DNA of 6,036 nt from Candidatus Bipolaricaulota bacterium (GTDB lineage Bacteria; Bipolaricaulota; Bipolaricaulia; Bipolaricaulales; Bipolaricaulaceae), in NCBI GenBank assembly GCA_015661965.1, contig DQVA01000004.1, positions 1 through 6,036 on the forward strand, in the 5' to 3' direction. Below the pieces are notes generated by a model, which saw only the letters and a program-made list of their open reading frames with translations, ran no database searches and was not told the DNA's origin. This document shows positions 1 to 5,406 of the stretch, piece after piece. The first letter of the stretch is position 1. Each line of letters opens with the position of its first letter. The position numbers and the translations under genes were made by a program.

Positions 1-150
1 GAGGATCCAGGTTGTATTTTAAATTCCAATCAGCGTTCCAACTGGGCGCCAATCTGCCAGGCAACTTATCAAACCCCCATCTCTGCACGGTTGAAAGGTT
101 GTTTAGAACAAAGCCTGCTATACCGCTTTTGACGCTTGTGCAACAGGTAC
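1..150. other. Upstream region without a supported gene
   Basis: This stretch is visibly more A+T-rich than the rest of the window. It contains no start-to-stop reading frame that resembles a known protein. Two + strand frames are open from the window edge (to a TGA at 130-132 and to a TGA at 159-161), so the tail of an upstream gene cannot be excluded, but neither translation looks like a protein I recognise. The region holds a weak interrupted repeat (TTGTT/AACAA, 99-111). It also has an extended -10-like TGCTATACC (116-124) without a suitably spaced -35, and a second TTGAC (129-133) 22 bp before the -35 box of the operon promoter. Confidence 0.5.
99..111. repeat. Short inverted repeat TTGTT-N3-AACAA
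   Basis: Five-base arms separated by TAG form a small dyad, with imperfect outer pairing (AGG before, CCT after, offset by two bases). It is A+T-rich, has no following T-tract, and lies about 40 bp upstream of the -35 box. It could be a secondary protein-binding site upstream of the operon promoter. A chance occurrence is equally possible at this length. Confidence 0.2.
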
Positions 151-178
151 TTGACAGGTGAAAAATTTTCACTATACT
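151..178 (+). promoter_or_regulatory. Sigma-70 type promoter of the regulator-hyuAB operon
   Basis: The -35 hexamer TTGACA (151-156) matches the consensus exactly. The -10 hexamer TATACT (173-178) matches five of six positions. The spacer is 16 bp, within the accepted 16-18 bp. Transcription normally begins 6-8 bases after the -10 box, which puts the start at about 184-186, on the ATG at 185. No other comparably good promoter is seen before the downstream genes, so this one probably serves the whole gene set. The call rests on sequence match only. Confidence 0.75.
158..172. promoter_or_regulatory. Probable operator: perfect 15-bp palindrome in the promoter spacer
   Basis: GTGAAAA (158-164) and TTTTCAC (166-172) are exact inverted complements around a single central A (165). 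The palindrome covers all but one base of the 16-bp spacer between the -35 and -10 boxes. A dimeric helix-turn-helix repressor bound here would block RNA polymerase. The next gene encodes exactly such a protein (XRE/cupin), and regulators of this class commonly control their own transcription, so it is the most likely ligand. I saw no second copy of the element in the window. Confidence 0.6.
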
Positions 179-184
179 GGCAGC

Positions 185-766
185 ATGCAGGAGATAGGCC
201 AAAGGATTCGGGGGTTCAGGCAACGCAAAGGCTGGACCCTGGAGGACCTTTCCTCCCGGTGTGGGCTATCGGTGAGCTTCCTGTCCCAGGTTGAGCGCGG
301 CCTCTCCTCCTTGTCCATCTCCTCCCTCCAGGCGATCTGCAGGGCGATGGACATCCCGCTTACATACTTCTTCGCTGCCCCTTCCGGCAATTCGCTGGTG
401 CTCAAAGCAGGGCGCCCTCGTAGTCGACTGCGCATCGAGGATTCCGGGGTGACCTACAACGTCCTTTCCGGGCCTATGTCCGAGCGGATGCTGGAAGCAT
501 TGATCGCTGAGTTCCCCCCTAACTACCAGCATCCCCTCATCACCCACCCCGGGGAGGAGTTCGGCTATGTGCTTGAGGGGAAGATCGGGCTTCAGATTGA
601 GGATGAGGAGTTCGTGCTGGAGCCTGGGGACAGCTTTCACATCTTCTCCAGTCAGCCTCACACGATCCGCAACCTAAGTCCTAGTCCGGCCAAGATCCTC
701 TGGGTCCTTACCCAGAAACTGCTGGAAGGGGGTATCAGGGCTGATGGCGAAACGAGTGGCTATTGA
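185..766 (+). CDS. XRE-family regulator with C-terminal cupin sensor domain
   Basis: This 193-residue DNA-binding regulator probably represses or modulates the operon in response to a small ligand. Residues 4-60 are a Cro/C1-type helix-turn-helix (IGQRIRGFRQRKGWTLEDLS, then SVSFLSQVERG at 29-39, a typical recognition helix region). Residues about 100-175 form a cupin barrel with motif 1 around H121-P-G-E-E125 and G132, and motif 2 as PGDSFHI (147-153) followed by H159 and N163. H121, E125 and H159 look like retained metal or ligand contacts. I chose ATG 185 over the in-frame GTG 158 because the GTG lies inside the promoter spacer and would not be transcribed. The ATG starts three residues before the conserved fold and has no Shine-Dalgarno, which fits a leaderless message. 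The 3' end overlaps hyuA by 23 bp. The family is clear; the effector is unknown, and activation rather than repression is possible. Confidence 0.9.
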   Translation: MQEIGQRIRGFRQRKGWTLEDLSSRCGLSVSFLSQVERGLSSLSISSLQAICRAMDIPLTYFFAAPSGNSLVLKAGRPRSRLRIEDSGVTYNVLSGPMSERMLEALIAEFPPNYQHPLITHPGEEFGYVLEGKIGLQIEDEEFVLEPGDSFHIFSSQPHTIRNLSPSPAKILWVLTQKLLEGGIRADGETSGY

Positions 767-2801
767 CATCGGAGGGACATTTACCGACTTCGTTAGCTTA
801 GATGAGGACACTGGAGAAATTCTTCTGGAGAAGGCGCTTACTACCCCCCATAATTTCGCAGAGGGGGTCATCAACACGATCGCCAGAAGCGGCACTGACC
901 CGCGGGAGTACCGACAGTTCGTGCACGGCACCACAGTGGTGATCAACTCACTCACTGAACGGAAAGGCGCCAAGGTAGCTCTGATCACCACGCGGGGATT
1001 TAGGGATGTCCTTGAGATCCAACGGGCTAACCGGCCGGACATGTATAACCTCTTCTATCAAAAGCCCAAGCCGTTTGTGGCGAGACGATATAGGTTCGAG
1101 GTCCGGGAGCGGGTCAACTTCCGTGGCGAAGTGCTCCAGCCCCTGGTGGAAGAAGATGTGGTGGCCGCGGTAGAGGCTTGCAAGGCGGCAGGGATAGAAG
1201 CCATCGCCGTGTGTTACATCCATGCGTATGCAAACCCGACTCACGAGCGCCGCACGCGGGAAATTATCGAGGAGCTTCTCCCCGGGGTGCCGGTGACCTT
1301 GTCCCACGAGATCACCCAGGAATGGCGTGAGTACGAGCGTACGAACACCACTGTGCTCAACGCCTATGTTCAGCCGGTGGCCACCTTGTACCTCTCCACC
1401 CTGGATCGAGAGCTTTCCGTCAAGGGTCTTTCCGGCGTCAAGTACGCCATGCAATCCAACGGGGGAACCACCACCTTCCCTCAGGCCCAGCGAGTTCCGA
1501 TTCACCTCGTGGAATCCGGGCCGGTCGGGGGGGTCATCGGAGCCGGGGTGATCGCCAGGGCGGTGGGTGAAGATTCGGTGATAGCCTTCGATATGGGGGG
1601 CACCACGGCCAAGGTGAGCCTGATCGATCGGGGGCAGCTCAAAATCGATACGGATTACCACATCGGAAAAACTTCTACCTGGGCTGGTTATCCGTTGAAG
1701 ATCCCCGTCGTGGACATCGTGGAGGTGGGAGCCGGTGGTGGCTCGATCGCTTGGATAGATCAAGGCGGGGCGTTGCATGTGGGACCGAAGAGTGCCGGAG
1801 CCGACCCAGGGCCAGCCTGTTATGGCCTTGGGGGCACAGAACCCACCGTCACTGACGCAAACCTGCTTACCGGCAGACTTAACCCCGACTACTTCCTGGG
1901 GGGGCAGATGCGGCTTAATATAGCTAAAGCGGAGGCTGCCATAAGGAAAATCGCCGAGCCGTTTAGCCTCTCGGTCATCGATGCGGCCATGGGGATCCTG
2001 CGGCTTGCCAACGCCAACATGCGGGCGGCCCTGGAACGGGTGAGCATCGAACGGGGCCATGACCCGCGTGATTTCACCCTGGTGGCCTACGGTGGGGCCG
2101 GAGGCCTCCACGGGGCCACCCTGGCCCGGGAACTCCGGATGAAAAAGGTGATCGTCCCCCGGGCCCCGGGCCAGTTCTCCGCTTGGGGCATGCTGATGAC
2201 CAACCTGCGCCACGACTTCATCCGCACCCACGTGATGCCTTGCGAGGATGAAAGACTCAGCGAAATAAGCCACATCTTCGCCCAGCTTCAGGGGGAGGCA
2301 AAGCGACAGTTCCAACAGGAAGGCTTCCCCTTGCAGAAGGTATGGATTGAGCGCTTCCTAGACCTCCGCTACAAGGGGCAGGAGCACACCGTGCGCACCC
2401 CTGTCTCTGAGGATTCGCTAACGGATGGAAATCTAGGCTTTGTCATCGAGAAATTCCACGAACTCCATGAACAGGCTTACTCGTTCCGGCTTGACGACCC
2501 TGTAGAGATCGTCAATTTCCACCTGGTGGGCTGGGGCGAGGTGGAGAAACCCGAGCTCAAACCCCTGGAGAGAGAAGGGCGTGACATGGACCGGGCCTTC
2601 AAGGGGGAACGTCAGGTTTACTTCGAGGAGCTGGGGATGGTGCCGAGCAAGATCTACGAGCGTGACCTGATCCCGCCAGGGGACCCGATACTGGGGCCGG
2701 CGATCATCGAGGAGCCAGCCTGCACCACGGTGGTGTGCCCGGACCAGCAGGTCGTGGTGGATGAGCGTGGCTATCTGGTCATCACGGAGGTGGCGAGATG
2801 A
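744..2801 (+). CDS. hyuA: Hydantoinase/oxoprolinase family A subunit (ATP-binding)
   Basis: This 685-residue protein has the full length usual for N-methylhydantoinase A, 5-oxoprolinase A-half and acetone carboxylase beta proteins. These cytoplasmic enzymes use ATP to activate a cyclic amide or carbonyl substrate, working with the B subunit. The N-terminal ASKHA-type nucleotide fold starts at once with DIGGTFTD (8-15), then HGTT (61-64) and REYERTNTTVLNAYVQP (195-211). The second half carries ESGPVGG (257-263), the second phosphate loop DMGGTT (283-288), VGAGGGSIA (328-336), GPKSAGADPGPACYG (347-361) and AYGGAGGLHG (448-457). The C-terminal domain shows LRYKGQEHTV (541-550) and GPAIIEEP (651-658). 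ATG 744 is preceded by GGAAGGGGG (724-732), 11 bases upstream; GTG 756 is a possible but poorer start. The gene overlaps the regulator before it (23 bp) and hyuB after it (4 bp). Substrate specificity (hydantoin, oxoproline, a lactam, a ketone) cannot be read from the sequence. Confidence 0.93.
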   Translation: MAKRVAIDIGGTFTDFVSLDEDTGEILLEKALTTPHNFAEGVINTIARSGTDPREYRQFVHGTTVVINSLTERKGAKVALITTRGFRDVLEIQRANRPDMYNLFYQKPKPFVARRYRFEVRERVNFRGEVLQPLVEEDVVAAVEACKAAGIEAIAVCYIHAYANPTHERRTREIIEELLPGVPVTLSHEITQEWREYERTNTTVLNAYVQPVATLYLSTLDRELSVKGLSGVKYAMQSNGGTTTFPQAQRVPIHLVESGPVGGVIGAGVIARAVGEDSVIAFDMGGTTAKVSLIDRGQLKIDTDYHIGKTSTWAGYPLKIPVVDIVEVGAGGGSIAWIDQGGALHVGPKSAGADPGPACYGLGGTEPTVTDANLLTGRLNPDYFLGGQMRLNIAKAEAAIRKIAEPFSLSVIDAAMGILRLANANMRAALERVSIERGHDPRDFTLVAYGGAGGLHGATLARELRMKKVIVPRAPGQFSAWGMLMTNLRHDFIRTHVMPCEDERLSEISHIFAQLQGEAKRQFQQEGFPLQKVWIERFLDLRYKGQEHTVRTPVSEDSLTDGNLGFVIEKFHELHEQAYSFRLDDPVEIVNFHLVGWGEVEKPELKPLEREGRDMDRAFKGERQVYFEELGMVPSKIYERDLIPPGDPILGPAIIEEPACTTVVCPDQQVVVDERGYLVITEVAR

Positions 2802-4534
2802 CGGTCAAAACCGGGATGGATCCGTTCACCGTTGAGGTGATCAAGCGAGCCCTCATCTCGGCAGCCGAGCAGATGTTCGCGGCCCTTGGGCGGACGGCCA
2901 AAAGCTCGGTCATTTACGAGGTGCTGGATTACGGGGTGGCCTTGACGGATGCACAGGGGAGGTTCATCGCTCAAGCCAACGGAATCCCCCCCTTCATCGG
3001 GGTGCTTGGCGACGCGGTGAAAGACGTGGTGGAGAAGTTCGGCGTTGAGGGACTCAGCGAGGGGGACGTGATCCTCATCAACGATCCCTACATGGGGGGG
3101 GCCACCCATCAAAACGACGTCGTGCTGGTCATGCCGATTTTCTACCGGGGGAAACTGATCATGTTCGCCGCTAACAAGGCCCACTGGAACGACATCGGCG
3201 GGATGGAACCGGGAAGCTGGACCCCCAGCGCCACGGAGGTTTACCAGGAGGGCATCATCTTCCCGGCGGTGAAGCTGTGCGAAAAGGGGCAGGAATGTCA
3301 AGGGGTCGTAGACATCATCGGCCGCAATTCCCGCATCCCCGACATGACCCTGGGCGACATGCGAGCTCAGGCCGCATCGCTGCAGGTGGCTGCCCGGCGG
3401 GTAATCCAGATCTGCGACAAATACGGGCTCGATACGGTGCTTGAGGCGATCGAGATCTACCTGGAACAAGGGCGGCAGGAGGCCTTGGCCCAGCTTAAAA
3501 ACCTCCCAAAAGGGATCTTCACCGCCGAGGAGTACATCGACGACGACGGCCTGGGAGGGGAGCCCGTGCTCGTCAAGGTCAAGATCACAATCACCGATGA
3601 CGAGTTCATCATCGACTACACCGGTACCGGAAAGACCTGCCGGGGGCCGATCAACACTCCCCTGTCGGCACTCCTCAGCACCGCCAAGTTCGCCTACAAG
3701 GCCGTGGTTGGGCCACATGCTGACACCAACGAGGGGTTCTTCTCCCCGCTCAAGGTCATCGTGCCGGAGGACTGCGTGTTCAACCCCAAGCCCCCGGCAC
3801 CGGTCAGCACGTATTGGGAATCCGATAGCTATGCCGGGGACGTGGTGTGGAAGGCCCTGGCCGAGGCGATGCCGGATCGGATCACTGCCGGACATTTCCT
3901 GAGCGTGTGCGGCACGATCGTGAGCGGGATTGATGACCGGACAGGCGAGTGGTTTTTCTCGGTGGAGCCCAACGCCGGCGGTTGGGGTGCCGGGAAAGGT
4001 AAGGACGGGGAAAGCGGCCTTGTGTGCTCCGGGGACGGGGAGACGTATGTCCTGTCCATCGAGGTGGCAGAGACCCGCTATCCCTTGATCGTGGACCAGT
4101 ACGCCCTGAACGTCGCCGATGGAGGCCACGGTCAATGGCGGGGGGGGTTCGGCCTCATCAAGGACTACCGGATCACCAACTCCCGGGCCTACGTCACCGC
4201 CAGCTTCGGCCGCAACCGGTTCCCCCCCTGGGGCCTGGCCGGGGGGCACCCGGGCACCCCCAACGAGGTGGAGATCCGTACCGCCGATGGAAAGGTGGAG
4301 CGAAAGGGACGGTTCTCCAACCGGGAACTGAAGAAGGGGGACGTGGTGCGGTTCATCACCGGCATGGGCGGAGGCTATGGCGACCCCAAAAAACGCGATC
4401 CCCAGCTGGTCCTGGAGGATGTCCTCGATGGCTACATCAGCCCGGAAGTGGCGCGGGAGATCTACGGGGTAGCCGTGGTGGGCGATCCCCCCAGGATCGA
4501 CGAGAGGGAGACGCGCAGGCTGCGAGGGGGCTGA
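2798..4534 (+). CDS. hyuB: Hydantoinase/oxoprolinase family B subunit
   Basis: This 578-residue partner of HyuA matches the usual length of HyuB and acetone carboxylase alpha proteins, which complete the hydrolysis or carboxylation of the activated substrate at a metal site. The family signature starts at DPFTVEVI (8-15). NDPYMGGATHQND (95-107) and NKAHWNDIGG (126-135) follow; H104, D107 and H129 have the same spacing as the metal ligands described, as I recall, for acetone carboxylase. Later family blocks are GRNSRIPDMTLGDMRAQ (175-191), DYTGTGKTCRGPINTP (273-288), PNAGGWGAGKGKDG (391-404), DGGHGQWRGGFGL (441-453) and GMGGGYGDP (522-530). The ATG overlaps the hyuA stop as ATGA, with GGAGG at 2786-2790 giving a 7-base spacing, so the two subunits are likely translationally coupled. 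The protein looks intact. The residues between the ligand positions (QN, WN) differ from the THLPD/HHADIGG form I know best. Confidence 0.93.
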   Translation: MTVKTGMDPFTVEVIKRALISAAEQMFAALGRTAKSSVIYEVLDYGVALTDAQGRFIAQANGIPPFIGVLGDAVKDVVEKFGVEGLSEGDVILINDPYMGGATHQNDVVLVMPIFYRGKLIMFAANKAHWNDIGGMEPGSWTPSATEVYQEGIIFPAVKLCEKGQECQGVVDIIGRNSRIPDMTLGDMRAQAASLQVAARRVIQICDKYGLDTVLEAIEIYLEQGRQEALAQLKNLPKGIFTAEEYIDDDGLGGEPVLVKVKITITDDEFIIDYTGTGKTCRGPINTPLSALLSTAKFAYKAVVGPHADTNEGFFSPLKVIVPEDCVFNPKPPAPVSTYWESDSYAGDVVWKALAEAMPDRITAGHFLSVCGTIVSGIDDRTGEWFFSVEPNAGGWGAGKGKDGESGLVCSGDGETYVLSIEVAETRYPLIVDQYALNVADGGHGQWRGGFGLIKDYRITNSRAYVTASFGRNRFPPWGLAGGHPGTPNEVEIRTADGKVERKGRFSNRELKKGDVVRFITGMGGGYGDPKKRDPQLVLEDVLDGYISPEVAREIYGVAVVGDPPRIDERETRRLRGG

Positions 4535-4536
4535 GG

Positions 4537-5058
4537 ATGGAGGTATGGGAGGCGATCAAGGGGCGACGCAGCGTGCGGCTGTTTCTCGACCGCCCGGTGG
4601 AGCGGGAGCACCTGGAAAAGCTCGTCGAGGCGGCCATCTGGGCCCCCTCAGGGGGGAACGCCCAGACCTGGCATTTCGTGGTGGTCACCGGCCCAGAGCA
4701 GCTCCGCAGGATAAAGACGGTGAGCCCGGGACTTCTCGGTGATCCGCCGGCGGTCATCGCCATTTGTCAGGACCTTGAGGAGGCCCGGAGGAAGGGCGGG
4801 GAGCTAGGTGCGAGCTTCTTGGCCCCAGTGGATGCAGCCATGGCCGCCCAAAATATCCTCCTCGCCGCGCATGCTGCTGGCCTTGGAACCTGCGTGATCG
4901 CCTCCTTTCACCGGGAGGCAGTGGCTCGCCTCCTTGAGCTTCCTGAAGGGATCGAGCCGATACTCCTCATCTCCGTGGGTTGGCCCAAGGAGGTGCCCCT
5001 GCCTCCGCCCAGGCGGAAAGATGTGCTCCACTACGAGGTGTACGGTGGCCAGGTGTGA
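4537..5058 (+). CDS. Small nitroreductase-family FMN protein
   Basis: This 173-residue flavoprotein of the nitroreductase superfamily is expected to be a cytoplasmic FMN-binding homodimer using NAD(P)H. The N-terminal FMN-phosphate motif is RRSVRLF (10-16). The second motif, APSGGNAQTWHFVVV (36-50), contributes the S38-G-G-N41 and Q43 contacts. D99 to L109 leads into the helix ending in GLGTCV (115-120), and VGWP (147-150) with R159/R160 closes the flavin site. It is shorter than the classic nfsA/nfsB-type enzymes (over 200 residues) and resembles the short subfamily whose substrates are mostly unknown. ATG 4537 lies two bases after the hyuB stop, with GAGGGGG (4524-4530) six bases upstream. 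The same frame is open far into hyuB, but that is out-of-frame reading of hyuB. Its place in the operon suggests a redox step on the HyuAB substrate or product. Nitro-group reduction is not implied by the family name. Confidence 0.88.
   Translation: MEVWEAIKGRRSVRLFLDRPVEREHLEKLVEAAIWAPSGGNAQTWHFVVVTGPEQLRRIKTVSPGLLGDPPAVIAICQDLEEARRKGGELGASFLAPVDAAMAAQNILLAAHAAGLGTCVIASFHREAVARLLELPEGIEPILLISVGWPKEVPLPPPRRKDVLHYEVYGGQV
5035..5038 (+). promoter_or_regulatory. Ribosome binding site for the 106-residue protein
   Basis: GAGG (5035-5038), inside the 3' end of the nitroreductase gene, lies six bases before GTG 5045. It is the reason for choosing this GTG over the in-frame ATG 5021 (only an imperfect AGGCGGA directly upstream) and over ATG 5093, which would remove a conserved-looking first helix. 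Confidence 0.55.
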
Positions 5059-5365
5059 ACTTGAGGAACAGCTGTTTGAGCTCGTTGGCTACATGATCAC
5101 CAGCGCCCGTAATCTCATGGATGAAACGCCGCTTTACGGGCCGTTCCGCCTGGTGGATGCCGCGAGCCGTCTCATCCAGATCTTGGAAGGGGAGGGGATA
5201 GCGGATGATCGCCTGGTTTCTCTTCGGCGGCGAATCGACGAGGGAAAGTACTCCGTCATGGATGACCCCAAGGCGTTCCGTGACCACTTGGACGCCTTGG
5301 TCCTCGCGGTTGTCGATCAGATGATATCCCCACCCAAGGGAGGTGATGAGCCGGAGGAAGGGTAG
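5045..5365 (+). CDS. Small acidic protein of unknown function
   Basis: This 106-residue protein (from GTG 5045) has no function that I recognise. It looks all-helical: an amphipathic first helix (ELEEQLFELVGYMITSAR, 5-22), a loop with ETPLYGPFRLVDAA (27-40) that runs into a second helix to about residue 48, a third segment with RRRIDEGKYSVMDD (61-74), a fourth helix RDHLDALVLAVVDQM (79-93), and an acidic low-complexity tail. There is no signal peptide, membrane segment, or zinc- or nucleotide-binding motif. The single cysteine is at residue 4. The aromatic/proline-rich LYGPFRL patch looks like the most constrained part. From memory, similar short proteins are grouped under a domain of unknown function (possibly DUF6092); I could not check this. 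The gene overlaps the nitroreductase by 14 bp, so it is probably co-translated and may act with that enzyme or with HyuAB. Confidence 0.8.
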   Translation: MARCELEEQLFELVGYMITSARNLMDETPLYGPFRLVDAASRLIQILEGEGIADDRLVSLRRRIDEGKYSVMDDPKAFRDHLDALVLAVVDQMISPPKGGDEPEEG

Positions 5366-5406
5366 GCTGTTTCATCAAGTGCAGTAATTTCTGGGAGGTG
5401 AAGAGA
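5366..5406 (+). other. Intergenic gap before the transporter gene
   Basis: These 41 bases are the longest gap after the operon promoter. They contain the ribosome binding site of the next gene but no hairpin with a T-tract, so there is no visible terminator. I see no convincing -35/-10 pair. Read-through from the preceding genes is therefore the simplest reading. Confidence 0.55.
5393..5398 (+). promoter_or_regulatory. Strong Shine-Dalgarno of the substrate-binding protein gene
   Basis: GGGAGG (5393-5398) ends eight bases before GTG 5407. An in-frame GTG also occurs at 5398-5400, but it overlaps this site and could not use it, so 5407 is the preferred start. The quality of the site fits the high expression usually needed for periplasmic binding proteins. 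Confidence 0.75.

Noticed and set aside
116..124. Extended -10-like TGCTATACC upstream of the main promoter
   Set aside because: The nearest TTGAAA (91-96) is 22 bp away and TTGTTT (99-104) only 14 bp away. Neither spacing is usual, and a much better promoter follows.
3..161. Open frame from the window edge ending in TGA 159-161, overlapping GTG 158 as in coupled genes
   Set aside because: It has no start inside the window and gives no recognisable protein. Two frames are open here at once, and an intact promoter occupies its end. A gene tail is possible but unsupported.
158..184. Upstream GTG start for the regulator (nine extra residues)
   Set aside because: The GTG is part of the palindrome inside the promoter spacer, upstream of the predicted transcription start. 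It has no ribosome binding site, and the extra residues add nothing to the helix-turn-helix fold.
948..2315. Long antisense open frame (455 codons) opposite hyuA
   Set aside because: It lies wholly opposite a gene with clear family motifs. The translation is rich in His, Pro, Gly and Asp with no recognisable domain, which is typical of the complement of G+C-rich coding sequence.
2771..4249. Long antisense open frame (492 codons) opposite hyuB
   Set aside because: For the same reason: it mirrors hyuB codon structure, shows no domain, and has no promoter or ribosome binding site that I could see.
4024..4536. N-terminal extension of the nitroreductase through the hyuB region
   Set aside because: The frame is open by chance. 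The extension is Arg/Pro/Gly-rich and low in complexity, and the conserved nitroreductase fold starts immediately at ATG 4537, which has a good ribosome binding site.
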